A stretch of 8,272 bases of DNA from Bacillota bacterium (GCA_021780795.1 JAJXYA010000124.1:1-8272); one strand, 5' to 3'. Numbered from the stretch's first letter, positions 1 to 7,723 are shown. Made by a program: numbers and translations. The notes: generated from the sequence alone by a model not told the origin.

Positions 1-4
1 AAAT

Positions 5-1693
5 ATGGCGTTAAAGCGGCAAATAATAAAAACGGATATACTAATTATTGGAGGCGGTGCTGCGGGATGTTTTGCAGCAATAACAGCGGCAAAACAAAAA
101 GCAGTTAATATAATTATTGCTGAAAAAGCAAATATAAAAAGAAGTGGATGTTTAGCAGCAGGGGTAAATGCCTTAAATGCATACATAACTAAAGATGAAA
201 CTGCAGAAAGCTTTGTAGATTACGTTAAAGAAGAATTTAATGGGGTTATAAGAGAAGATTTAGTTTATACAATTGCAAAGAGATTAAATAGTGTAACAGA
301 AAAAATAGAAAGCCTTGGACTTCCAATACTCAAAGATGAAAATGGCGAATATGTAACAAGAGGAAAAAGAAGCATAAAAATAAATGGAGAAAATATTAAA
401 CCTATCTTAAAAAATGCAGTAGAAAATTACAATAACATAGAAGTGTTAAATAACACAAATATTATAGATTATATTGTGAAGGATAATAGAGTGATAGGTG
501 CTTACGGATTTTCTATTAAAGAAGAGAAATTTATAGTTATTGAAGCTAAAGCAGTAATATGTACAACTGGTGGAGCATCAGGAATTTACAAACCTAATAA
601 TCCAACCTTTTCAAGACATAAGATGTGGTATAGCCCTTTTAATGTAGGCTCAGGTTATGCTATGGGAATAAGGGCAGGAGCTGAAATGACTACCTTTGAA
701 ATGAGATTTATTGCACTTAGATGCAAGGATACCATTGCACCTACTGGAACAATTGCACAAGGTGTTAGAACTCCACAAATAAATAGTCTAGGTGAAAGCT
801 ATGTAAAAAATTATGGTAAAGCTACAACGATAAATAGATTATATGCAACGGTTAGAGAAAATTTGGAGGGAAGAGGGCCTTGCTATCTTAACACAGAGGA
901 TATTAATGAAGAGCAGGAAAAAGAACTTTTAAAAGCATATTTAAACATGGCACCACAGCAAACTTTAAAATGGATTGGAAGTGGTACTTCGCCAAGGAAT
1001 GAAAATGTTGAAATAGAAGGTACAGAGCCTTATATAGTTGGGGGACATACATCTAGCGGCTATTGGATTGATACAAATAGAAAAACTACGATAGAAGGAC
1101 TTTATGCAGCAGGTGATGTAGCAGGAGGAAGCCCTAAAAAATATGTTACTGGATGTTTTGCAGAAGGAGAAATTGCGGCTATTTCCGCCCTAAAACATAT
1201 TAAACAAATAGAAATAGTTGATTTAGATGAAGGCACAATTAAAGATAAATTTGAAGAGATAAATTCATATTTTCATAATGACGATAACTTACTTTCCTTT
1301 GAGGAAATTGAAGAGGCTATGCAAAAGGTTATGGATGAATATGCAGGGGGAATTTCACAAAATTATGCCTATACTAATAGAAAATTAAAAATAGCGGAAA
1401 AAAGAATAGATGAACTAAAAGAAATGACAAATAAACTAAAAGCAAAAGATATGCACGAACTTTTATTTATCTATGAAATTATTGACAGACTATATGTAGC
1501 TAAAGTTTTAATTAAACATTTGCAGGCTAGGCAGGAAACAAGATGGAAATGTTATGAACAAAATGCTGATTACCCACAGCAAGACGATGAATTGTGGATA
1601 AAGTATGTAAATTCTATATATAAATGTGGAAAAGTTGAAATTTTGTTTAGAGACATAGTTGGAAGGGATGAAAGCTATGAGCATAAAAATTGA
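5..1693 (+). CDS. aprA: Adenylylsulfate (APS) reductase, flavoprotein alpha subunit, compact form
   Basis: Likely the FAD subunit that reduces APS to sulfite and AMP in the cytoplasm, taking electrons from the iron-sulfur subunit encoded next. The 562-residue protein opens with a dinucleotide-binding GGGAAG at residues 16-21, has RSG at 46-48, and a second FAD-contact region, AAGDVAGG, at 368-375. By my recalled alignment with Archaeoglobus AprA, the APS-site residues are kept: N58, E129 (in NGEN), W208, R239 (in RFIALRCKD) and H348 (in GGH). This argues for APS reductase rather than a succinate or fumarate flavoprotein. Dissimilatory AprA proteins are usually about 620-660 residues, so this is a shorter type, and the context is assimilatory. 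The ATG is four bases from the window edge, so its ribosome site cannot be seen. The protein begins just before the FAD fold, as expected. The last 17 bases overlap aprB. Confidence 0.9.
   Translation: MALKRQIIKTDILIIGGGAAGCFAAITAAKQKAVNIIIAEKANIKRSGCLAAGVNALNAYITKDETAESFVDYVKEEFNGVIREDLVYTIAKRLNSVTEKIESLGLPILKDENGEYVTRGKRSIKINGENIKPILKNAVENYNNIEVLNNTNIIDYIVKDNRVIGAYGFSIKEEKFIVIEAKAVICTTGGASGIYKPNNPTFSRHKMWYSPFNVGSGYAMGIRAGAEMTTFEMRFIALRCKDTIAPTGTIAQGVRTPQINSLGESYVKNYGKATTINRLYATVRENLEGRGPCYLNTEDINEEQEKELLKAYLNMAPQQTLKWIGSGTSPRNENVEIEGTEPYIVGGHTSSGYWIDTNRKTTIEGLYAAGDVAGGSPKKYVTGCFAEGEIAAISALKHIKQIEIVDLDEGTIKDKFEEINSYFHNDDNLLSFEEIEEAMQKVMDEYAGGISQNYAYTNRKLKIAEKRIDELKEMTNKLKAKDMHELLFIYEIIDRLYVAKVLIKHLQARQETRWKCYEQNADYPQQDDELWIKYVNSIYKCGKVEILFRDIVGRDESYEHKN
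1661..1667 (+). promoter_or_regulatory. Ribosome binding site that sets the aprB start
   Basis: GGAAGGG lies inside the 3' end of aprA, nine bases before the ATG at 1677. It favours that ATG over the upstream in-frame TTG (1659) and ATG (1668), which overlap or sit beside the site itself. Confidence 0.7.
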
Positions 1694-1991
1694 TAAAAAT
1701 AAATGCGTTGGGTGTAAAAAATGTATTGAAGTATGTCCTGGAACACTTATTTGCAAAGATGAAGATGGAAAAGCCTATATAAAGTATCCCAAAAATTGTT
1801 GGGGGTGTACAGCTTGCCTTAAAGAATGTAAATTTTCAGCAATTGAATACTATCTCGGTGCAGATATAGGTGGTAATGGAGCAAAGCTTAAGGTTTTGGA
1901 AACAATAGATACATTAGATTGGATTATAACACATGAAAATAATAAAAATACGACAATAACCACTAACAGAAAGGAATCAAATAAATATTAG
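1677..1991 (+). CDS. aprB: APS reductase iron-sulfur beta subunit, short two-[4Fe-4S] ferredoxin
   Basis: Electron-transfer partner of AprA. The 104-residue protein carries two four-cysteine sets, C10-C13-C16-C20 followed by P21, and C41-C44-C47-C51. These should bind two [4Fe-4S] clusters. Trp42 directly after the first cysteine of the second set (CWGC) matches the CWEC stretch I recall from dissimilatory AprB. The first set is a plain CxxCxxC and lacks the insertion seen in dissimilatory AprB. Those proteins are roughly 150 residues, with a long tail that wraps around AprA; here only about 50 residues follow the second cluster, ending in a basic, polar stretch. The gene starts inside aprA (17-base overlap), which suggests translational coupling and equal amounts of the two subunits. 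The alternative, a generic ferredoxin, is less likely given the position and the Trp42 motif. Confidence 0.87.
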   Translation: MSIKIDKNKCVGCKKCIEVCPGTLICKDEDGKAYIKYPKNCWGCTACLKECKFSAIEYYLGADIGGNGAKLKVLETIDTLDWIITHENNKNTTITTNRKESNKY

Positions 1992-2005
1992 CATTGAATT
2001 ACTTA

Positions 2006-2014
2006 AAAAGGGGG
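2006..2014 (+). promoter_or_regulatory. Ribosome binding site for a TTG start
   Basis: AAAAGGGGG ends ten bases before the TTG at 2025. An in-frame TAA at 2016-2018 rules out any start further upstream, and the next in-frame ATG lies beyond Walker A, so TTG is the only workable start. Confidence 0.7.
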
Positions 2015-2024
2015 CTAAATAATT

Positions 2025-2864
2025 TTGAGTTTATCGGCTACAAACATTAGTAAAAAATATTCATCTAAGCATAAACAAAGTTACATTTTGAATAATATAA
2101 GTATTTCTTTTAAAAAAGGTGAGTTTGTATGTCTTTTAGGTCCTTCTGGCTGTGGAAAGTCTACTCTTTTAAACATAATAGCAGGACTTTTAAAGCCTAG
2201 TTCCGGTGAAATCACATTAAACGGCAAAAAAGTGACAGAAGTAGGAGTGGACAGGGCTGTAATGTTTCAAGAGTGTGCACTTTTTCCATGGCTTACGGTT
2301 ATAGATAATGTTGAATTTGGAATGAAGATTGCTAAGGTACCTAAAAAAGAAAGAAGAGAAAAGGCTTTAAAATATTTGAAGATGGTACATTTAACTAAAT
2401 TTCAAAATTGTTATATTAGCGAATTATCTGGTGGAATGAAACAAAGGGTAGCCTTAGCAAGAGCTTTAACTTTGGATTCTGAAGTGCTTTTAATGGATGA
2501 GCCATTTTCTGCCCTAGATAGTCAAACTAAAGATATACTTCAAAAAGAACTTGAAAAAATTTGGTGGGAAACTAAAAAAACAATAATTTTTGTAACACAT
2601 AATGTAGAGGAAGCTGTGCTTTTAGGTGACAGAGTTATAGTGATGTCTGCCAATGGGGGCAAGATTAGAAAAGAGTTCAAAATAGAACTGGGAAGACCGA
2701 GAGAAAGTCAAAGTATAGATCTTAGTTATATTGTAGCACAAGTTAAAAAAGAACTTAGAGAGGAGGTAGAAAGAGTTGCAAAAGGTGAATACGACAATGA
2801 TTGGAATTTTGAAGAAGATACTATTTTACATGATTCTGATTTTGATTTGGGAGCTGGTTTATAA
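2025..2864 (+). CDS. ABC transporter ATP-binding protein, SsuB/TauB/NrtD family
   Basis: Cytoplasmic ATPase of an importer, probably for sulfate, a sulfonate or another sulfur anion judging by its neighbours. All motifs are present in 279 residues: Walker A GPSGCGKST at 39-47, Q-loop Q82 in a FQECALFPWLTV stretch typical of the sulfonate/taurine/nitrate group, signature LSGGMKQ at 134-140, Walker B VLLMDEP at 154-160, D-loop SALD at 162-165 and H-loop H192. The start is TTG, forced by an upstream stop. Recognisable family similarity fades near residue 250. The remaining ~28 residues are acidic and are encoded by DNA that also encodes the start of the permease in another frame. The substrate cannot be read from the ATPase alone. 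No substrate-binding protein gene accompanies it in this window. Confidence 0.9.
   Translation: MSLSATNISKKYSSKHKQSYILNNISISFKKGEFVCLLGPSGCGKSTLLNIIAGLLKPSSGEITLNGKKVTEVGVDRAVMFQECALFPWLTVIDNVEFGMKIAKVPKKERREKALKYLKMVHLTKFQNCYISELSGGMKQRVALARALTLDSEVLLMDEPFSALDSQTKDILQKELEKIWWETKKTIIFVTHNVEEAVLLGDRVIVMSANGGKIRKEFKIELGRPRESQSIDLSYIVAQVKKELREEVERVAKGEYDNDWNFEEDTILHDSDFDLGAGL
2761..2767 (+). promoter_or_regulatory. Strong ribosome binding site inside the ATPase gene
   Basis: AGGAGGT lies eight bases before the TTG at 2776, the longest plausible permease start. A second, weaker site, AAAGGTG at 2781-2787, precedes an in-frame ATG at 2797 by nine bases, so either start could be used. Confidence 0.6.
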
Positions 2865-3558
2865 AATCGGAGCAGAAAATTTAAAGCTTGTAAAGGCAAA
2901 TGATTTTCCTGACCCATATAATGTATTAAAAACTTTAACAGCACTAATAAAAGACAATACTTTAATAATAGCAGTAGCAACAAGTTTAATAAGGCTATTA
3001 ATTGGTTATATAATAGCTCTTGTTTTAGGAATAGTTATAGGTATTTCAATTATTAGCTTTAAATTTTTAGACGATAATTTGAGTCCGCTTATTTTAGGAC
3101 TTCAAACACTTCCCAATGTATGCTGGATTCCTCTTGCTACCCTTTGGTTTGGACTTAATGAAAAAGCCATTATTTTTGTGGTAGCTATAGGTTCGGTTTT
3201 TGCTATAGCAATAGCTACAGGGTCAGGAATAAAAAACGTAAATCCAATTTATTCAAAGGCCGCAAAAACAATGGGTGCAAAAGGATTAACCTTGTATAAG
3301 GAGGTCATAATTCCAGCTGCCCTTCCTGCCATAGCAAGCGGGATGAAGCAGGGGTGGTCCTTTGCATGGCGAGGATTGATATCTGGAGAAATGCTTTTAT
3401 CCTCAAAAGGACTAGGACAAATTCTTATGTCAGGACGAAATTTATCAGATATAAATAAAGAAATGGCTGTTATGGTTGTAATAGTAGTTTTAGGGTTATT
3501 ATTTGATAAGTTAATATTCGAAAGGTTAGATAGAGGTGCTAGATACTTATTTAATTAA
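2776..3558 (+). CDS. ABC transporter permease, SsuC/TauC family
   Basis: Membrane partner of the preceding ATPase. The 260-residue protein is strongly hydrophobic, with likely membrane segments near residues 13-31, 66-93, 105-125, 132-150, 188-207 and 231-247. The coupling (EAA-type) loop sits at about 161-184, with the pattern KAAKTMGAKG...IIPAALP that contacts the ATPase. This is the usual SsuC layout and length. The start is uncertain: TTG at 2776 has an excellent AGGAGGT site, while ATG at 2797 also has an acceptable one. A start at or before 2797 is needed to keep the whole first membrane helix. Either way the gene overlaps the ATPase by 68-89 bases, which is large. The predicted complex would import a sulfur source for the flanking genes, but the substrate is inferred from context only. 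Confidence 0.88.
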   Translation: MQKVNTTMIGILKKILFYMILILIWELVYKIGAENLKLVKANDFPDPYNVLKTLTALIKDNTLIIAVATSLIRLLIGYIIALVLGIVIGISIISFKFLDDNLSPLILGLQTLPNVCWIPLATLWFGLNEKAIIFVVAIGSVFAIAIATGSGIKNVNPIYSKAAKTMGAKGLTLYKEVIIPAALPAIASGMKQGWSFAWRGLISGEMLLSSKGLGQILMSGRNLSDINKEMAVMVVIVVLGLLFDKLIFERLDRGARYLFN

Positions 3559-3584
3559 TCACAAAATAAAAGGAGAGATTTATT

Positions 3585-4385
3585 ATGAATCATTTAGATA
3601 GATTAGAAGCAGAGAGTATATATATTTTAAGAGAAGCTTATAAACACTTTGGAAAGTTAGGAATGTTGTGGTCTATTGGAAAAGATTCAACAGTAATGCT
3701 GTGGCTTGCACAAAAAGCATTTTTCGGAAACTGCCCCTTCCCATTAATTCATGTAGATACTACATACAAAATACCGGAAATGATTAAGTTTAGGGATGAA
3801 GTAGCTAAAAAATATAACTTGAATTTAATTGTAAATACAAATCAAAAAGCAATAGATGAAGGTATGGGACCATCTAAAGGAAGGCTAGTTTGCTGTAAGG
3901 CACTAAAAACAGAGGGACTACAGGAAGTAGTTAAAAATTATGGATTTGAAGGATTAATAGTTGGAGTAAGAAGAGATGAAGAAGGTTCAAGATCAAAAGA
4001 AAGAGTTTTTAGTGAAAGAAATGCTGAATCAGAATGGGATTATACAGATCAGCCTCCAGAACTTTGGAACCAATTTAAGACAGATTTTAAAAAAGGCAAT
4101 CACATAAGGGTTCATCCTCTTTTAGGCTGGAGAGAAATTGATATATGGGAATACATAAAAAGAGAAAATATTCCAATAATTGATTTGTACTTTTCTAAAA
4201 ATGGAAAGCGTTATAGAAGCCTTGGTTGCGCACCATGCACAAACCCAATACAATCAAATGCATCTAATATAGATGAAATAATAGAAGAATTAAAAAATAC
4301 AAAAGATACAGAACGATCAGGAAGAGCACAAGATCAAGAAGATGCACATGCACTAGAAAAACTAAGAAAGAATGGATACATGTAA
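3585..4385 (+). CDS. cysD: Sulfate adenylyltransferase small subunit CysD, with CC...CxxC cysteines
   Basis: Makes APS from ATP and sulfate together with the GTPase subunit CysN encoded next. The 266-residue protein has the PP-loop SIGKDS at 30-35, [11 protein letters not shown] at 56-66, [12 protein letters not shown] at 129-140, PELW at 158-161, and a C-terminal SNA...[10 protein letters not shown]...NGYM pattern that is specific to CysD. It is about 35 residues shorter than the E. coli protein (302), mainly through loss of an insertion before residue 209. Unusually it has C103-C104 and C215-x-x-C218 (GCAPC), the arrangement I know from [4Fe-4S] APS reductases. The recalled E. coli CysD lacks the CC pair and has GCWPL. 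The catalytic C-terminal cysteine of APS reductases is absent, so a reductase role is unlikely. The start has AAAAGGAGAG eight bases upstream. The gap to cysN is 16 bases. Confidence 0.93.
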   Translation: MNHLDRLEAESIYILREAYKHFGKLGMLWSIGKDSTVMLWLAQKAFFGNCPFPLIHVDTTYKIPEMIKFRDEVAKKYNLNLIVNTNQKAIDEGMGPSKGRLVCCKALKTEGLQEVVKNYGFEGLIVGVRRDEEGSRSKERVFSERNAESEWDYTDQPPELWNQFKTDFKKGNHIRVHPLLGWREIDIWEYIKRENIPIIDLYFSKNGKRYRSLGCAPCTNPIQSNASNIDEIIEELKNTKDTERSGRAQDQEDAHALEKLRKNGYM

Positions 4386-4389
4386 TCCT

Positions 4390-4396
4390 GGAGGTG
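4390..4396 (+). promoter_or_regulatory. Ribosome binding site that sets the cysN start
   Basis: GGAGGTG lies five bases before the ATG at 4402. The in-frame ATG at 4372 lies inside cysD, lacks a comparable site, and would add ten residues not expected in the family. Confidence 0.75.
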
Positions 4397-4401
4397 AAAA
4401 T

Positions 4402-6234
4402 ATGAATAAAGAGAGAGAAAACTTAAACATAGTAGTAGTTGGTCACGTAGATCATGGTAAATCAACTTTAATAGGAAGGCTTCTTTATGATACGGATTCG
4501 CTTCCAAATGGTGCCATAGAAAAGGTTAAAAATATATCTAAAGAAAAAGGAAAATCTTTTGAATACGCATATCTTTTAGACGCTTTTGAAGAAGAACAAA
4601 AGCAAGGTATAACAATAGATATAACCATGATTCAGTTCTTCACAAAGAAAAGAGATTATGTAATTATAGATGCTCCAGGCCACAAAGAATTTTTAAAGAA
4701 TATGATTTCTGGAGCTGCCAGTGCTGAAGCAGCATTCTTATTAGTTGATGCAAAGGAAGGCATTCAGGAACAATCTAAAAGACACGGATATATTCTTTCT
4801 TTATTAGGAATAAAAAAGGTATATGTAATTGTAAATAAAATGGATTTAGTAGATTATGCTGAAGAAAGATTTAATGAAATTGAAGAGCAGTTTAATGACT
4901 TCTTAAACAATTTGAATATATATCCAGAAAAATATGTGCCTATATCTGCATTTAACGGTGAAAATTTAACTAAAAAATCTGATAAAATGCCATGGTATAA
5001 AGGAGAAGCAGTACTAGAGACCATGGATAGAATAGAAAAGGAAAAAGGAATCGAAGAAAGAACACTAAGATTTCCTATTCAAGATGTATACAAATTTGAT
5101 GATAGAAGAATTGTCTCTGGCAGAATAGAATCTGGTACTTTAAAAAAAGGTGATGAAATTGTAATTTATCCTAGTGGAAAAACTACCAGAGTTAAAGAAA
5201 TACAATATTGGCAAGATAAAGATAAGACAGATGTAATAACGGCAGGTATGTCTGTGGGTATAACTTTAGAAGATGAGTTTTTCAATAAAAGAGGAGAGGT
5301 TATATGTCATAAAAAGGATCATGTAGCTACCTCGAATGTTTTCAATGCAAATGTATTTTGGCTAGGAAAAGACAATTTGGTAAAAAACAAAAAGTATAAA
5401 TTAAAACTTGCAACCCAGGAAGTTGAATTTGAAGTGTTTTCAATAAATAAGGTTATAGATGCTGCATCTCTTGAAAGCAATGAAAATATAGATTTTATAA
5501 AGAAAAATGATGTGGCTGAGGTTACCATTAAAACTAAATATCCAATTTGTTTTGATGAATTTAGTTCAGTGCAAGCTCTAGGAAGGTTTGTAATTATAGA
5601 TAATTACAATACTAGCGGTGGTGGAATTATTTCTGGAGTTGAGGATTCCTTGAAAAGAGAAATTAAGGAGATTAAAAGCAAAAATATTTCTATAAGAAAA
5701 AGGCTTGTTACTAGAGAGCAAAGAGAAGAAGCCTTAAAGCAAAAAGGAAAAGTAATCTGGCTTTCAGGACTTCCTGGTTGTGGTAAAAATGAAATAGCTT
5801 TAAAGCTTGAAAAAAAATGGTTTGAACTAGGTAAAAAGGTATACTATTTAGACTCTTCACACCTTAGATTCGGATTAAGCAGTGATTTAGCCTTTACAGT
5901 AATGGATTCTCATGAGCAAACTAGAAGAATTGCAGAGATGGCAAACCTTTTTGCTGATAGCGGAACAATTACCATTGTGACTTCTGTAAGTAGATTTAAA
6001 GAAGACAGACAGTATGCAAGAGAAATTATTGGAAAAGAAAGCTATGTGGAAGTTTTTGTAGAAGCGCCAAAGGATATATTAAAGAAGAGAAATCCTAAAG
6101 AATTAATTGAAACTAATGATAATAGTTTTGAATATGAAAAATCTGATTATCCTGTTTTATCACTTTATATAAATGATGCAGAATTTAATTCGGATAAAAA
6201 GGTTGAGGAGATTTTAGAATTTTTAGAATACTAA
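4402..6234 (+). CDS. cysN: CysN GTPase subunit of sulfate adenylyltransferase fused to a degenerate APS-kinase-like domain
   Basis: CysN couples GTP hydrolysis to APS synthesis by CysD. In this 610-residue protein the GTPase domain has G1 GHVDHGKST at 14-22, GITIDI at 69-74, G3 DAPGH at 90-94, and G4 NKMD at 145-148. EF-Tu-like beta domains follow to about residue 405. A linker then leads to a CysC-like domain, about 436-610. That domain looks non-catalytic: its P-loop reads GLPGCGKNE (456-464), so the Ser/Thr after the lysine is Asn463. The DGDN motif is replaced by DSSH (484-487). The ISP stretch is VSR, and the KGLYKKA...FTGID segment that grips APS is missing after RNPKEL. The CysN half shows no defect. 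Since AprAB uses APS directly, loss of kinase function would not break the pathway; a regulatory or scaffold role is possible. A terminator follows closely. Confidence 0.92.
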   Translation: MNKERENLNIVVVGHVDHGKSTLIGRLLYDTDSLPNGAIEKVKNISKEKGKSFEYAYLLDAFEEEQKQGITIDITMIQFFTKKRDYVIIDAPGHKEFLKNMISGAASAEAAFLLVDAKEGIQEQSKRHGYILSLLGIKKVYVIVNKMDLVDYAEERFNEIEEQFNDFLNNLNIYPEKYVPISAFNGENLTKKSDKMPWYKGEAVLETMDRIEKEKGIEERTLRFPIQDVYKFDDRRIVSGRIESGTLKKGDEIVIYPSGKTTRVKEIQYWQDKDKTDVITAGMSVGITLEDEFFNKRGEVICHKKDHVATSNVFNANVFWLGKDNLVKNKKYKLKLATQEVEFEVFSINKVIDAASLESNENIDFIKKNDVAEVTIKTKYPICFDEFSSVQALGRFVIIDNYNTSGGGIISGVEDSLKREIKEIKSKNISIRKRLVTREQREEALKQKGKVIWLSGLPGCGKNEIALKLEKKWFELGKKVYYLDSSHLRFGLSSDLAFTVMDSHEQTRRIAEMANLFADSGTITIVTSVSRFKEDRQYAREIIGKESYVEVFVEAPKDILKKRNPKELIETNDNSFEYEKSDYPVLSLYINDAEFNSDKKVEEILEFLEY

Positions 6235-6242
6235 TAAGAATG

Positions 6243-6285
6243 GGGTTGTCGCAATAGAAAAAATGTGCGACAGCCCAAATTTTTT
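6243..6285 (+). terminator. Rho-independent terminator of the sulfur operon
   Basis: An 11-base-pair stem pairs 6243-6253 with 6266-6276, with one G-T pair and a 12-base A-rich loop. Three A residues and then six T (6280-6285) follow. It starts nine bases after the cysN stop and reaches into the stop codon of the convergent peptidase gene. The minus-strand side has no clean T-run, so it probably serves the + strand mainly. Confidence 0.8.
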
Positions 6286-7624
6286 ATTTATAAATATCCT
6301 TATAAATTAAAAATATAGTTAAAGTTATACATATTCCAAGGGAAATAATCCAAATTTGATTTGAATATAAAATAAAATAATTGCTTGGAAAAGCTAATGG
6401 TAAAAGTTCTTTTGAGAATACTGTAAAACAATTTTTAATTGCTGTTTTGCTAATATTTTGAGGTTTATCAAAGGGAGTATGAATTTTACTCATATCGCTA
6501 TCACAAAAGGTAACAGCATCTATTCCAAATTTTCTAAAGGATGCATGATCGCTTGCATCTTCAAATAAACAATTATATTTGATTTTACTATCAATACAAA
6601 TTTTTGATAAATCTTTAATTAAACCTGTGTTTTTGTTATCATTCTTACCTCCTACAATAGAAAGTGGCACAGCATTGCTGCCAATCATATCGAAGTTAAA
6701 AACCTCACTGCTTTTAACTTCATTTTTATACCTATCTACAAAATAATTTGATCTTAAAAGTCAAAATTATTCTTCATTAAAGACTATAAAAATTATATTT
6801 CTTTCTGGCACACCTAATGATTTTATATATTTAGTCATTTCTAAAACAAAACTTATTCCAGAAGCATTATCTAGAGCACCGCTGTAAATATTATTTGAAA
6901 AATCTTCACCAAGATGATCAAAATGAGCTGAAATAATTATAGGAGGAAGCTTGTTATCTTTTCCTTGTATGTAACCAATAACGTTATTAATATTTGTTTT
7001 GCTTTCAGTGCACGGAACAGAGCAGTCTATAGAACATCCGTCAGCAAGTAAATTTTTAAAATCATTATAGGTTTTTTTTGAAATTAAAATTAACAAAGCT
7101 ATAGGACTATTTTGGCTATAAGAGCTCCTAAAGGAAATATTATTATTTTCTGGGCAATAAAAAACAAATATATTACCACCAGAAGAAACTTTTATGTAGC
7201 TACTACCATAAGTTATTTTATTGTTGTAATTGAAGCATATTTTATTTTGTTTGAAGGAAAGCATGTCTTCCTTGTAATCAGTGCCATATATATATTGTTT
7301 TATTAGTTTTCCGTTATTGTTAAAAACCTTCAAAAAAGGCTTTCCAGGAATTGGTTTTGGAAAGGTTACTGGAAAATTTTCATAATAATCTTTAATGTAT
7401 GGTTTTAAACCATTTTTTTGAAATTGATCTTTAATATATGCTGCACATATTTTGTTTTCAAAGGTTCCTGCTAATCGTCCTTTAAAAACATCGGAAGAAA
7501 GATAGTTAATGCTTCTCATAACTTCATTTTCGTTAAAGTTGTTAATTTGTAAGCTTAGTTTGAAGCTCATAATAAAAATAACAATGAATATAAATAAAAA
7601 AATATAAACTATTTTCTTTTTCAT
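6284..7624 (-). pseudogene. M28-family zinc aminopeptidase, membrane-anchored, broken by two in-frame stops
   Basis: The frame spans 446 positions from an ATG with AGGAG five bases upstream. The N-terminus (MKKK plus about 16 hydrophobic residues) is a signal or anchor segment. Family landmarks follow in order: AHFDHLG with zinc ligand H234, LDNASG with bridging D252, the VFNEE stretch at 281-285, NFDMIG with D312, SDH at 358-360, IHTP with H382, and a final membrane segment at about 425-441. The active domain should therefore sit outside the cell, anchored at both ends. Position 286, where the family has the zinc-binding Glu, is TAA; position 288, normally Gly, is TGA. The reading frame is the same on both sides and otherwise open, so this is nonsense mutation, not frameshift. 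As read, the product ends at residue 285 without its full metal site. A downstream piece from ATG 6688 has no obvious start signal and is not a separate gene. Confidence 0.85.
6761..6769 (-). other. Double nonsense site within the M28 metal-binding motif
   Basis: On the minus strand the codons run GAA GAA TAA TTT TGA CTT TTA AGA TCA. The family pattern (EE-x-G-L-L-G-S) suggests an ancestor with GAA and GGA where TAA and TGA now stand, that is, two G-to-T changes six bases apart. The later AGA would be a third change if GGA was ancestral. Confidence 0.85.
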
Positions 7625-7650
7625 AGTTGCTCCTAAAAATCTCAATATAT

Positions 7651-7680
7651 AATATATATATTGCTGCTTATATAAGTAAA
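7651..7680 (-). promoter_or_regulatory. Possible promoter of the M28 peptidase gene
   Basis: On the minus strand, TTTACT (7680-7675) and TATATT (7656-7651) are separated by 18 bases. This would start transcription about 20 bases before the ATG at 7624. The stretch is a run of alternating A and T, so many near-matches exist and the exact boxes are uncertain. Confidence 0.3.
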
Positions 7681-7714
7681 TTCATATCATTATGAAGAGT
7701 TTTTTTATTTACTA

Positions 7715-7723
7715 TGCTATAAT
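7715..7723 (+). promoter_or_regulatory. Extended -10 promoter element for tex
   Basis: TGCTATAAT is a perfect -10 hexamer (7718-7723) with the TGN extension. No good -35 box is seen 16-18 bases upstream; the extension and the T-run at 7700-7707 may compensate. Transcription would start near 7730, giving a leader of about 70 bases. Confidence 0.55.

Noticed and set aside
5..1693. Succinate dehydrogenase, fumarate reductase or L-aspartate oxidase flavoprotein
   Set aside because: The APS-site residues recalled from AprA (N58, E129, W208, R239, H348) are present, and the gene is coupled to a two-cluster ferredoxin and to cysD/cysN.
1508..1756. Minus-strand open frame across the aprA-aprB junction, with similar antisense frames at 2726-2983, 5319-5528 and 7960-8271 and a + frame at 7112-7306
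   Set aside because: All lie opposite well-supported genes, show no family motif or ribosome site, and are explained by the strong codon bias of the genes they shadow.
3585..4385. CysD gene reinterpreted as an APS/PAPS reductase (CysH)
   Set aside because: It lacks the C-terminal catalytic cysteine motif and keeps the CysD-specific C-terminus, and it is followed directly by its partner cysN.
6284..6688. A separate 134-residue minus-strand gene starting at ATG 6688
   Set aside because: The ATG is the Met of the conserved NFDMIG motif of the M28 protein. The frame continues unbroken upstream to the TGA at 6761, and there is no convincing ribosome site.
6761..6763. TGA read as selenocysteine or another recoding in the peptidase
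   Set aside because: A TAA stop lies two codons earlier, and the family residue at the TGA is Gly rather than Cys, so recoding of TGA alone would not restore the protein. No SECIS-like hairpin was evident downstream.
6689..6772. A frameshift as the cause of the broken peptidase
   Set aside because: The two halves are in the same frame and the residues between them (SNYFVDRYKNEV onward) fit the family, so only base substitutions are needed.
7645..7661. Alternating TA run as a microsatellite or Z-DNA-like element
   Set aside because: It is short and irregular, and such tracts are common in AT-rich intergenic DNA; it most likely only overlaps the peptidase promoter region.
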